32,685 bases of DNA from positions 1,328,584 to 1,361,268 of the forward strand of contig NMRA01000008.1 of the NCBI GenBank assembly GCA_002633005.1, written 5' to 3'. Each line of letters begins with the position of its first letter. Position 1 is the stretch's first letter. The stretch is from Phoronis australis. Lineage: Eukaryota > Phoronida > Phoronidae. Shown here in pieces: positions 23,147 through 32,685 of this stretch. The position numbers and the translations under genes were made by a program. The notes under the pieces were generated by a model, which was not told the DNA's origin, did not search any database, and saw only the letters and a list, made by a program, of their open reading frames with translations.

Positions 23147-23584
23147 GTCACCATCTTTTTCTGTAATCAGCATTTCTGATTAAGAATATCTATTATCGTT
23201 GATTCATACATGCATGCATATAACGCCGAATTCAAACGAGTTGGATTACCGATCCTCTGCCACGAATTTTGACTTTCTTGAAACAAAAATCACTTGCAGT
23301 GCCTTAACCAACTTCGTCCAAAGACTCAAACGAGACAGTCAGTGGCGTTGTCTAAAATGGTTTTGAACAATTCCCAATCCTCTAGAGGTCCCCCTTGGTA
23401 TAAACGTTTCAAAATTTTCCATCCAAAATTTCTAAATTTTATTTCCTTTTTTTATTCCTCATCAGGTAATTGAAACTAATGTTTGTTCTGCACTGAATTA
23501 GGTAACGAAATTGACCAATCGTAAAGTTGCTGAGTGGTTCTGTCAAGTGTCAGTTCGACCCTGGGCCTGTGGTCTGCCTCGTTG

Positions 23585-23590
23585 AATAAA
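23585..23590 (+). terminator. Candidate polyadenylation signal of cytokine-like gene
   Basis: AATAAA, the first canonical signal that I see after the stop codon, would give a 3' UTR of about 540 nt. Confidence 0.4.
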
Positions 23591-24749
23591 AACTCGCTAA
23601 TCCCATTACTGTAAATGGTGGCCTTATGAATGTTGTGCAGTTTAAATGGGTGATCGATAGTTCCCAGTGAAGCATAATACGTTCAAGTGCATTGCTGAAA
23701 AGTATCAATATTTTATTTTTGTTTTCATATTGTTTAAACATATACTTATGTATTTTTACTGCGTTTTTATAGTTAATGTAAACTGAGGTATCATTGTCAC
23801 AATGCAACAGTTTCTTACTAAAAAGAAAACCCAGCCATGTCACTATGGTTTTGCCAAAATCATTCACAAAGTTTGTGAAGAAAGAGTAACTATTATATAG
23901 TTCCGTATCGTTAGTGATCCCACGAATCGTGCATGTATTAACTAGAATATAGATTTTGTATTGCAGAGTAGCTAATAGTTTGTATTTTATGGTATAGAAA
24001 TGTGTATCACTGCTTACTTTACAAAATAAAAACAACATCGTTTTGATCAGAACGACTTATTGCTTTTGTCCAGTCTCTGAGATGCGAATCGTGTGTGAGC
24101 AAGGGGCTTGACTAGGGGTCAAACCTTATGCGCTGTCGGGAGTTCATTCTCACCGATAGATGGCTACCTGGTCGACTTATTTTCTCGAACGTCTCTTCGT
24201 CGGCGTCACGGTAGTCAGCACCAATAAAGACAAATTTTTATTCTGGTTAAGCCTGTGACTCTAAACGTCCTTAGCGCGGCAGTATCGCCGGGCTTTAACA
24301 TTTTTCGTTAACTAAAACTTCAAAATTGAGCCTATAAAATGTGCTCGTGGTAACTAAAACCAAACATCTGTACTCTTCAGCACGAGTTATTTGATACAAG
24401 TGCCGTGTATCCCGAGAGCAATGCACAGGAGCGAAGCTTAGGCGCACTCGCCTATCGAAACAGTTTCGGAACAATTTTCTTTGACTCATCATATAGTGGA
24501 GTCGTATACAGGCGCATGGGGGCCAGACCTTGCCAAGGTTGAGCGGCTGTTTAAAAATGCCCATGCCCAAAAAAGAACACTTCACGTGTTGTGCTGGTGT
24601 ATTGGCTGACCCAGGCCACAGTAAATGCGTATCGCCGACTCCCGTTTACTACCGTAAGCCAACACTCAGTGCGTGTACCAGTCGCCACCCGACTAGAGCG
24701 ACGTCTTTCGGGAAAACCAAATTTCTTTGGTGTTGGAGGTAACCGGTAG
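23591..24749. other. Intergenic stretch before WDR54
   Basis: A minus-strand ATG-started open frame of 162 codons (24038-23550) is the longest here. It is AT-driven, Phe/Tyr/Asn/Lys-rich and resembles no family I recognise, so it is not called as a gene. Confidence 0.35.
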
Positions 24750-24757
24750 TGACGTCA
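24750..24757. promoter_or_regulatory. CRE-like palindrome upstream of WDR54
   Basis: TGACGTCA, a perfect CREB/ATF-type site, is 84 bases upstream of the WDR54 start codon and probably within its core promoter. No TATA box is evident nearby. Confidence 0.45.
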
Positions 24758-24840
24758 TTGCGTGGCGCTTGTGCGCATATGCCGATTATTGACATTGGTT
24801 TCCTTGGGCGCTTTGCTTTTGGGAGAAGCACACAATTACG

Positions 24841-25065
24841 ATGTTTCACAAAAAGAAATCTATTACCATGAAGTCTAGCGCTTCGGCGTTATGCAACAAT
24901 CTGAGTATTCTGCAGAATAGAGATAAAACGATAACTCATTTCGCAGTAGTGCACAAGTCAGTTGTGAATCTCATCAGTACTGATTCGGAAGGGATTGCCA
25001 ACCAGAAACAAGTCAGCTCCAAGGAGCCCTCAATCGGCCACCACAGTTCGTCGATCATCTTACAG
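24841..25065 (+). CDS. WDR54: WDR54 exon 1
   Basis: Seventy-five codons starting ATG TTC-like (MFHKKKS) and ending at LQ, with donor CAG|GTGATT. If the intron were retained, the frame would stay open through the 17-bp repeat array to 25191. Confidence 0.92.
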
Positions 25066-28000
25066 GTGATTTTCAGATCGTGCCTTAAAATTAAAACAAA
25101 TATGTCGACCAGAATGGTCTGTCGACCAGGATGGTCTGTCGACCAGAATGGTCTGTCGACCAGAATGGTCTGTCGACCAGAATGGTTTTGAGAGTTTGCT
25201 TCAATTACAAGCGTGCCAAACATTCGCGTCTTTGGTAGTCAGTAAGCCGTGGTGCAAAGCTACAAGAGCTAGGCTAAGTAGCCTAACACTGTTTCAAACT
25301 GGCCCCAATAGAGATGGAGCCATCCCACAGGCTCTCCATACACTGGAAGCTTTTTGCCGAATTATGCGTCACTGTGGTTAAACCATCAAAGTCGTGTTGC
25401 TTTATTAAAATATCAGTTACAAAGACACCGTAAAGGAGGCCATTGATATTTCTTTAACTCTTCCTAGCTTGAACAAATATTCCCGCAATCGGACGAATCC
25501 TTCGTTCAATTGCCCTAATCGACAACTGGCTATTTTTACACTGCTCGCGTCAGAGGATGTGACTTCACATCACTCGTCACCAAAATCATGATTGTTAACG
25601 TAGCCATTTTGCTTTGAAAAGGTATTGGATAGAATGAAGACTTACGGGATAGTATCCTAGAAGTCTATTTTGGAAAATAGCTAATGGTTAATGAAGGAAT
25701 GCAAGGGAAATGAGCCAGACTTTTTCTCAGAGTTGGAAACATTTAAAGACAATGATAGTCTTCAAAGGTACACTTTCCTTGTATGCTCAAAGCGTACTTA
25801 ATGGTGACTTTTGGCTAGTTATTCCAAGTTGAGCTGTAATTTGCCGAAAAGCTTCTGGTGTACAAAATCATTGAGATAATGCCACAAGGCTTAGAGAATA
25901 ACTTTATACAGTAGAACTGACTAGACTTCCTTCATCTTCTGATGGACATTGACTATACTCCTACCAGAGAAGTTGACAGCTACTGATTTCTGGCCCCAAA
26001 CTTATAAACACAGTTTGAAGCACATAACGGGCCCACAAAACACAGGTTACGCTCCCATGGACACAGCTCCCAAATCGCAAACATGACTTACTGGCTACCT
26101 AACATGGACATGAACTCTGGGTGTGTCACCTTGAACACAATTTTTGACGAGTTGGTTATCTGTGTAAAAATTCCACCAGCATTCGCCTCATTTAGCCTGG
26201 CCTCATTTTTCACTTTGTAAAATTTTTTCTCGGCTCTGTACTGATAAATTCTCGACTTTTTTCTTGCACCCCAAAACATTGAAACTGGTGACCTTAGAAT
26301 TTTGAAAGGTGGGTTGACTAGAGATCCCAGTTTTTGGAAGTGTAGGGCAAACACTAAGTCTTTGGTTGATGTTTTAGCCTGTATTTTGAGAAAGCTGTTT
26401 TTCCATATGGTAATTAGGACCTAAAACTTTTAATTGTGTTGCAGGCTAAGTTTGTTGAATTATCGCAACGATCGATTCTGGTGATCACTTCACAGAAGGG
26501 GATTCAGGTGAGAAACACTGTGTTGCCTGGTTGTCAAAGAATGACTTAGCTTTTTGTTGTTTCATAGGGAAAGCAAAGGTTTTCGGCATTACCGAAATGC
26601 TAAGAATAAAAGTCTTAGGGGACACTGGATTTCTCAACCTTAATTACTTACAATCTGGACTTTCATGATGAAAGTGACTTTAAGGAGAATGCCACCCAAA
26701 AAACAACCTATTTTGTATCAATTTAGATCGAGTAGTTCTACTCGATAACGGCACGTTCGGTTGCGTTACCTGACACCTGACGGCAGACGGAGTTGTTGAA
26801 ATTATCCAATGACGTCATTGGTTTCACACGCAGTCTGTGCAGCAGTTCACAGCACGGGTTACTGGTGTCAGCGTATCGCTTGAATTCATCGTTTCACAAC
26901 AATAAATCATCCAACTTCGATGTAAAACCCTTAGAAGTACACCGAGTACTTATAAAAACGTGTTGTTTTATTTCGCTGTAGTTACGGATTTATTGGTATT
27001 TGGACACACTGTAGCCTACAAAGTTTGGTAGGCCAATTTACCAAGGTCTGTAGCAGGAGTTTGGGGTCTGTTCGGAGATAAATTCGAAGTATTCTTCCGT
27101 GAAATACAGACAGGAGAACCTAGATCTGTGTTGTTTAGACTTGTGATTTTTTGAGTTCTAAACACACAAATTGCTTGTTATCCCGGCCAGTGGCTCGGAA
27201 CCTGATCAGGCCCGTCTCGGCCGCCAGGACTGGCACGAACATAAATCAGCTCGAGTTGGAAACTAAACCTCCAGTCACAAAAAGTCTATAATAGTGAGCC
27301 AAAGAAATAATGTGCACGTAATTATTTATGTGAATTAGCCACGAAACTGAAAATCTACTTACTTGTCGGGGGCTGCGAAGTCGGGTTCCCCTTCCACAGA
27401 CCATCATGGCAAAGGTTGTACAATAACAATGATTTGAATAAATGTATTTGTATTTCTAAATAAAGTTTCCCCTAACATGTGACCGTAGCATATAAAATCG
27501 AGTTATTGTTTCGCAACAGCTTTCTGTCAGCAAACACTGAATTAGCATGTGCTCACACGGCCTCGGTGCCTGGTCAATTACCTTTATTGCTGGCATCAAA
27601 AGCCGGTAATGCAGTGGTTTATTCATTGCTGGTTTCTCAACATTCACGAATACTGCAAAGGCATTACAAATGGTAGCAACTCGCCCGGCGCCAATCCCGA
27701 CTTAGTCAAGAGCTCATCCGACGAAGACTTCACAGGTCTGATCGTAAGGTTTCACCATCTATCAGTTCGAACCAGAATACTCTGATCAAGAAATACTAGA
27801 GAGGCGCCGTGAACATGCGCAGGCAATGGAACGTATAGATAGTTCTTTGGTAAGCCGGAATTCGTCAGAGAAATCAGTCGACGAAATGCCGGCCACAGAC
27901 ACGGAGATGTGTCACGACCTCATACTTGCTATTAACAGCATACCTTTCATTCTTCACTACCGCGAGCCACTTCCTAAGCATTTCGGGCTCTCGAGGAAGT

Positions 28001-31000
28001 CGAAAAAACGATATACCCACTTTCTTCGCAGCTTCATAGTTCGGACAAGCGGGAACGATGCACCACGATATAGCCACATTCACTCTGCAGACGAACCACT
28101 GGCGGCGCTGTGTCGTTTCTCACCTTCCCTTAGGTTAACGTAACACCTCTCGCCAAGGTGAGGTTGACTGTTTAAGAGGTAATGTGTATATAGACTGATT
28201 AAGACGGTAAAAAGACTAATTAAATCGGGTGGCATTCTCCTTTAAGACTGACTTGATACAGAAATTTTGTCTTAAACTCCCACTTCGCAAATAAAGGTTT
28301 AGCCCAGTAATGATGAGTGTATTCTCAGAGAATTTGGACCTCTATTCTTTATGGTCCATATGGGTAACTGTAACTTAAGTCCGAAAATGTCTCTTTTAAA
28401 CAACCAGAAGCTCTAAATGTCTAAGCATAGGTGCCACCAAAACCAGTTTGCTGTCTCCTTTAAGGGTCTACTACACATGTGGTGACAATCTGAACACATT
28501 AGAGACTCGTCCGTTTCATGGCAGCTTGTACTTAGTCAATTCATACGTGTACAAGTTCCGCTGACATCAAGAGGCCTGTTTATCAGGAAATCTGATCTAA
28601 GGTCCTATTGTGTGGAGTAGAGAAATTATCACATTAGTGGTGCCAGTGTCATCATGGCAATAAAACACTGGCCGAAATAAGTTTATACATCTTGAACTGA
28701 AACTGGTGATCTTTATCTGTTGAATTCCTCATGAAAAGTTATGTTCATTTGCACCGGAAGAAATGATTGTATTAAAAATAGTCAAAATAGAGGCGATAGG
28801 TATCCGTTCTGTGGTGCCTGTTGATGGATGGTTTTGGTAATTCTTTCAACTGCTTGCGATTCGTGATGCTGAACAAAAGATTGTAGGAATACTGGAATAC
28901 TAAACAATGGACTTGGTTGACATTTGGACTTAGCCACGATTTGGAAACCGCTGTCATCTGGAGTTGAAGCCAAACAAGAGGTTACAGGAAATGGCAGGAG
29001 GTGCAGAAACATTGGTCTGCTTAAATGGAATTAAAGCTAGTGTGTTGTTGTCCATCAAAGATTAGTTCCTTTTGTTTCATCGATGTGTCATACGTTGAAA
29101 AGTAGCAAATCACATTGTTGTGGTTATCTACCAATCAATGCTTAGTTTTTCGGTTTCAGGTCAGTGTCACTGATAAACTTGAGAAATGGAAATTGTTTTC
29201 TACTTACTCCTTTTAGGGAATATGTTTGATGCCATGAGCTACTTGGTTGTATGCCTCGAAGCATGGCACAGTGTTCTCCTTACATGAACTATGTTTTTCA
29301 CCACGTTTGGAAATCTTGAATCTTGTTTGAAAATCTTGATTTTTTCTTTTAAGTCAAATGAAATCATGTTCCTAATATTGCACTTTTTATTGTTTATAGG
29401 ATTAGCAGTAAAATGCTAGTGATGTGCCCAACAAGTAGAAATAATGCATAATCTGTACTTACTAGTAGTTGTTTTTTGTGAATTATTTGATAGGAAGATT
29501 CCTATGGGAGAAGGTGATATGCAGTTTGCACCTTGTTCGAATTTTTGTCCTGGGAGAACCCTGAAATTGACATGTCCATTTGCATGGCACTTGCCTTGCT
29601 TACTCTATAAACAGGATTTAGTTTGAGTTTTGATTTTTTGTTTAAAAATATTGCTATTGCTTAATCTCTCCAAAAACCCCAAAATAAACTGATGACTGAG
29701 TGACTTTGGTGTTCTGATGTGTTAACCATTACAAATACCCCCTCCCCTCTGTACAGTTTCAACTCCAGACGAAAGTGGTTTCCACGATGAGATAACAACC
29801 TAGCCTACTGTGAAGCATTCTTGAGGTCTTTTGTTAGAGCTCAGCTCACTAATCATAAAATAGTTGTCACTTCCCTTGGTCAACAAAACAGAAACGATGA
29901 CATCATTTTGGGCTTGTTATGCACCCACATATTTATATGTGGACGCATTATATTGTATTTCTTCTGAAAAAAAATGGCGCTACCTTAACTTTTCATGGGG
30001 AATCCAATTTCAGAAGTCAAACAGGTCGAAAAATCACCAATTTTAATCCGTGATAGTTAAATGTATTTCAGCCAGTATTCTGTAGCTCCGAAGTCGTCGC
30101 TAATGCGGTAATTGCCCTGTTCCAAAACTAAGATAGATCACTGTCCCTGATGTCAAAGGATTTTGGCTACTGCAATCTGTGTACAAATCTATTGCCCAAT
30201 ATATATACCCATGGCCGCGGTATGGGCCAAGTTTCTAATGGGCATGGATACCAAACCAAGAAATTTCTTGCAGTCTCATTGATTTTACCTAATGTTAAAA
30301 TTACTGTTTTGTTACCCTAAAGTGGTTTACTTTTGTTTGTTTAAGATGTTTGAGTCTGATGGGGCTACAATCTTGTACTGGCACTCTTTGGCCGATTCTA
30401 ACAGCGCTGGAGGTGAGTGGGTGAAAAAACCATCAAGATTTTGTGACAAAAGAAACAAAAAAGGTGGATTTTGCCCCACTTCTGTTGGCATCACATGATG
30501 CTAACCTGTTACAGCACAGCAAGAATCCACCTGATATTTGTAAGACATAATGGCGGTTTTCTACGTATGGGGCTGGTTATGACACGAGACAGCAATTTCG
30601 TCACTCTTCCTGTGATCAGATTGAAAAGTTGCGAATGAGCTATTTTGTGGTCAGTCTGCTGAAAACTAAATGTACTGAAGGTTTCTTTGTTTACAAGTCG
30701 CAGCATTTTGACTTTTGAGAAGCTATATCTTGTTACGCAGTGGTTATGAGATTTTTGACATGCACCTTGGGAGTGCCACTGAATCAAGTTGGACATTGTG
30801 CTGCACAGGACACTTGCACTTTGAGTAGTAATGAGTTTGGTGAAACATTTTCTGTGTTAAATGGGACCTAGGTCACCTAGTAGAAACATAAAGTTTGACA
30901 TGATAGCGCTCATTTTATTCTATGGAGCAGAAATAAGGGGTACTAGCTACAGAAAGGAAATTGAAAATGCTCCAATAAATTTTGTGAATTTTTACTGTCT

Positions 31001-31514
31001 ACTGCTATTAGACGGACCCACGTCATTGCAAAGGTGTGGCCGTCAGGATTTATCATGTGTAGATCAATAAAATATTTTTCAAAAATATTGAATGTGCAAA
31101 CTGACTCCCAAAACAATGTTTTTCGGTCTTTCATTATTCTTATTATTAAACTTGTTGATAAATGTGAGGAGCTATTAGTAATGCACAATCCTAGAGTTCT
31201 CATGAGGTGCACATTTACATTGGCGTAGTTTTAGCCGAGTTTTAGTCAACCTGAGCAAGTCTTGGGGTTATTCGAAAACGAGGATTTATTTATCCATGAA
31301 AATCATTCACCTTTCTCCTTGTTACATAATCGTGGACATTCAAATGTCAGTTCGTATTAGAATCAAATGTCTGTTTCAGTGCAAGCTTCCTTTGCCAGAG
31401 GTATATGTGGAATCCAAGGAGATATGGTTTGTGTTGGCACTCATCAAGGTGAAATCTTTGTTTTTCACGTTCCCCCGAAGGGCACGAATGTAACTACGGT
31501 CCAAGTTCTTAAAG
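24841..31514 (+). CDS. WDR54: WD repeat-containing protein 54, N-terminal half (gene runs off the window)
   Basis: Exons 24841-25065, 26445-26507, 30346-30412 and 31380-31514 join in phases 0, 0, 1 into 163 residues plus one base. They align collinearly, from memory, with vertebrate WDR54 (about 334 residues): ALCNNLSILQ, THFAVVH, ILVITSQKGIQMFESDG, YWHSLADSNSAG, VQASFARGI, VCVGTHQGEIFVFHVPPKG. The Met start matches the vertebrate one. WDR54 is a beta-propeller scaffold; work on the human protein links it to EGF-receptor signalling, which may not carry over. The last exon ends in phase 1 at a Gly codon (LK-G), where the family continues with GH of the next WD blade; that exon lies beyond the window. 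Nothing is truncated or shifted so far. Confidence 0.93.
25066..26444 (+). other. WDR54 intron 1
   Basis: GTGATT...TTAATTGTGTTGCAG. Besides the 17-bp array it holds a GTG-started minus-strand open frame at 26354-26088 of unknown meaning; nothing else is recognised. Confidence 0.8.
25104..25186. repeat. 17-bp hairpin-forming tandem array
   Basis: Units GTCGACCAGAATGGTCT begin at 25104, 25121, 25138, 25155 and 25172, almost identical (one A-to-G change), about 4.9 copies. Each unit contains GACCA-GAA-TGGTC, a 5-bp stem with a 3-nt loop; across junctions TGGTC-TGTC-GACCA forms another. The array starts 39 bases after the WDR54 exon 1 donor. Confidence 0.95.
26445..26507 (+). CDS. WDR54: WDR54 exon 2
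   Basis: Twenty-one codons encode AKFVELSQRSILVITSQKG then IQ, with acceptor TGTTGCAG and donor CAG|GTGAGA, phase 0 on both sides. The ILVITSQKGIQ strand matches the family's LLVLTSHRGIQ. Confidence 0.9.
26806..26821. repeat. 16-bp perfect palindrome with CRE core
   Basis: CCAATGACGTCATTGG, a CRE palindrome flanked by inverted CCAAT words, lies inside the Kolobok-like element. It might be part of that element's own promoter. Confidence 0.6.
27874..28083 (-). pseudogene. THAP zinc-finger domain fragment of transposase
   Basis: The minus-strand frame gives CIVPACPNYE, then FFRLPREPE, RKWLAVV and CGRHF: the C-X4-C...C-X2-H zinc ligands, the invariant Trp and the FxxxP segment of the THAP DNA-binding domain. 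The frame is open from 28119 (TGA at 28120-28122) to the stop at 27874-27876 and contains no usable ATG, so the start may lie in an upstream exon joined near the CTGCAG at 28085-28090. The stop comes two residues after the last His, before the expected AVPTIF-type motif. The downstream sequence shows no transposase. It is a broken gene or one exon of it, on the strand opposite to WDR54. Confidence 0.65.
30346..30412 (+). CDS. WDR54: WDR54 exon 3
   Basis: Acceptor TTTGTTTGTTTAAG, then MFESDGATILYWHSLADSNS and AG, and donor GAG|GTGAGT in phase 1. The family has MYESNGYTMVYWHAL at this point. Its ATG is internal. Confidence 0.92.
30413..31379 (+). other. WDR54 intron 3
   Basis: GTGAGTGGG...TGTCTGTTTCAG. 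No recognised feature inside. Confidence 0.8.
31380..31514 (+). CDS. WDR54: WDR54 exon 4
   Basis: It completes the split codon G|TG (Val) and encodes QASFARGICGIQGDMVCVG, THQGEIFVFHVPPKGTN and TTVQVLK, then donor AAAG|GTAAGG in phase 1. This is a WD-blade segment with the VCVGTxxGxIFVF pattern. Confidence 0.92.
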
Positions 31515-32322
31515 GTAAGGAAATTGTTTGTAAGCTCTGTATACTGAATACTGTCTTAAAGCTGCATATCCACTTGTGTAGCTGGTTGAAAAACAAAAAT
31601 TGAATTAGGCCTTTTACTCTTGTAAAATGTTCTTGTCATGTTCCGTACAGTGATAGGATTTTATTTCCACTACTAATAAACTCTGAAGCATGTTATTGTC
31701 GTTGATACTGATTTCGATGTTTTTGTTGGTAACGGAAATAGAATCCTTTCAAAGTAAGGAATATTTCAAGGCCGACTTTATGAGAGTAAAAAGCCTAATT
31801 CGATTTTCGTTCTTAGTCAGCTTAACGGACGAATTGCAACTTTAACGAAGTGTAACCCTCCAGCAGCCAATCACGATCATTTAATAAAGTTGCTAGTGGA
31901 GCTTGGCACATATAATATAATATAATATAATATAATATAATGCACAAGAGTCAATTCATCTTCTGTTGAACCTGATCTCGAGCAATAACGAACTGCAGAG
32001 AAATCACTTCTAATTTGAAGTAGGGGACAATTTAATACCAATCTCTTTAAGTTATGTAGGACCTTATTGACCTGTCTGTGTATTTATGCAAATATCTGCA
32101 AAACTATATATTTTAACGCAGTAAACAATATTTTCTGAAAGTTGATTGAGAAACCAATCTCACTGGTAAAAGTTGGCTAAAACAAATGATTGATTGATAC
32201 CAAAACAACCGTATTAATAATATATTGAAATTTCAATTGATAAAATATTCTAGATGAAATCTCATGCTGTCACAGTTTTCTATAATTATATCATTTGTTC
32301 ACGAAAACAACTACGGATTTAA
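31515..32322 (+). other. Start of WDR54 intron 4
   Basis: It begins GTAAGGAAA. No segment matching the next WDR54 blade is seen before the window ends. It contains the TATAA microsatellite and nothing else recognised. Confidence 0.7.
31911..31940. repeat. (TATAA)6 microsatellite
   Basis: Six perfect TATAA units in tandem. Confidence 0.95.
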
Positions 32323-32370
32323 AACTTGACATGTTTCGGCGTCATTTATTAAACACCATCTTCAGAAGTC
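32323..32370 (-). ncRNA. Hammerhead ribozyme-like motif
   Basis: On the minus strand: GACTT (stem I), CTGAAGA (core CUGANGA), an extra T, GGTGT...ACGCC (stem II, one G-U pair), GAAA core, a tiny stem III (AC-AT-GT), C at the cleavage position, then AAGTT closing stem I. Hammerheads with very short stem III are known from Penelope-like elements, and an endonuclease fragment of that kind lies just upstream on the same strand. The unpaired T beside the core is a departure, so activity is uncertain. Confidence 0.45.
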
Positions 32371-32450
32371 ATAATACAGTGGCCACCTAGCTAGGCCCAG
32401 CAACAAGTAATGAAGCACAGATACAGTCAGTTACAGGGAGTGACAATGAA

Positions 32451-32685
32451 CTATACCAACAATGACAACCTGTGGTGTGTCAGTTGCCTATTGAGATTGG
32501 GCTTGCACCAACTGATATGTAAAGCCTCACTAATTTTAAGCTCCTTTGTTGTTACTGCCTGGTCTATTATTGCAAAGTCATTGAAAGAGCACTGCTGATA
32601 ACAATGATTGGAGCTCTGCAGGTGAATATTTACATGTGAATTACTGTCAGAATTTAGATGTTCCTTGGTCCTGGTTTTCAAATGG
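32451..32685 (-). mobile_element. Penelope-like retroelement, GIY-YIG endonuclease fragment
   Basis: The minus-strand frame enters at the window edge and gives KTRTKEHLNSDSNSHVNIHL, later LKISEALHISWCKPNLNRQL and a stop at 32451. The R..EH...S...H segment, the (I/L)K..EAL.I block and the KP.LN.Q ending are the C-terminal pattern of GIY-YIG endonucleases in Penelope-like elements. The GIY-YIG motif itself and the reverse transcriptase would lie beyond the window. It is inserted in WDR54 intron 4, opposite to the gene. Short flanking sequence to 32323 belongs to its 3' end. Confidence 0.7.

Larger units (their letters stand above)
26684..28241 (-). mobile_element. Kolobok-like DNA transposon remnant
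   Basis: GGAGAATGCCACCC at 26684-26697 and its complement at 28227-28240 form 14-bp terminal inverted repeats, each bordered by TTAA (26680-26683 and 28242-28245, with one extra T on the right side). A minus-strand THAP domain begins about 160 bases inside the right end, where the N-terminus of a transposase is expected. Kolobok-superfamily elements are known to combine TTAA target duplications with a THAP domain; piggyBac shares the TTAA but lacks THAP. At 1.56 kb, with only the THAP part recognisable, it is a decayed or internally deleted copy. Confidence 0.6.
26508..30345 (+). other. WDR54 intron 2
   Basis: A 3.8-kb intron containing the TTAA/THAP element at 26684-28241. The 28246-30345 portion has no recognised gene; a TGCCACC and TCTCCTTTAA pair at 28432-28463 echoes that element's ends. 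Confidence 0.8.

Noticed and set aside
23550-24038. 162-codon minus-strand frame with ATG
   Set aside because: AT-driven composition, no recognisable domain, no splice or promoter support; it also covers the predicted poly(A) region of the cytokine-like gene.
24841-25191. WDR54 exon 1 frame extended through the 17-bp array
   Set aside because: The donor at 25065 and collinearity with WDR54 exon 2 show that the repeat part is intronic.
26088-26354. 88-codon minus-strand frame in WDR54 intron 1
   Set aside because: Starts with GTG, no family resemblance; could be an unclassified repeat.
27826-28143. 105-codon plus-strand frame
   Set aside because: Antisense shadow of the THAP domain, which has the diagnostic zinc ligands on the other strand.
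1-32685. tRNA genes, CRISPR arrays, bacterial operons
   Set aside because: No tRNA B-box context, regularly spaced repeat-spacer arrays or prokaryotic gene organisation were seen.

Overview
The window reads as an AT-rich, intron-rich metazoan nuclear locus. No bacterial or organellar gene organisation is visible: coding segments are short exons flanked by GT...AG introns of about 0.6 to 4 kb, set among decayed mobile elements. The recognisable gene (WDR54) and the repeat types (a Penelope-like retroelement piece, a THAP-carrying TTAA transposon, foldback elements) fit a marine invertebrate, possibly an invertebrate deuterostome. The sequence alone does not fix the phylum.

Layout. 1-5.7 kb: mostly non-coding, with a hairpin-type repeat at the left edge, a tandem pair of GC-rich foldback units near 2.2 kb, and a speculative chain of tiny minus-strand exons (5638-2928). 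5.7-9.1 kb: nothing firm. 9128-11475: a repeat-rich segment bounded by 14-bp inverted ends, containing two inverted arms, one of which has expanded into four 63-bp tandem units. 11.5-18.1 kb: gene-poor, with one duplicated GC-rich 130-bp sequence at 16.4-16.7 kb. 18172-23.6 kb: a four-exon plus-strand gene for a secreted protein. 24841 to the right edge: the first four coding exons of WDR54 on the plus strand; the gene runs off the window. A Kolobok-like THAP element sits in its second intron, and a Penelope-like endonuclease fragment with a hammerhead-like motif lies on the minus strand at the right edge.

The most interesting object is the gene at 18267-23066. Splicing four exons at consensus sites with consistent phases gives one 280-residue protein. 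It has a signal peptide formed only by joining exons 1 and 2, a Ser/Thr-rich stretch, a predicted amphipathic helix, a cluster of six cysteines, and a final exon with three more predicted helices. A TATA box and initiator with 30-base spacing precede it, and an UUAUUUAUU-type AU-rich element follows it. This architecture resembles long-chain class I helical cytokine genes of the IL-6/LIF/CNTF kind: a tiny first coding exon breaking the signal peptide, helix A in exon 2, and helices B-D in the last exon. No strong family signature can be proved by eye, so the cytokine assignment is an inference to be tested by structure prediction and profile search.

The cytokine-like gene and WDR54 lie head to tail about 1.8 kb apart. 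Nothing in the sequence suggests that they work together.
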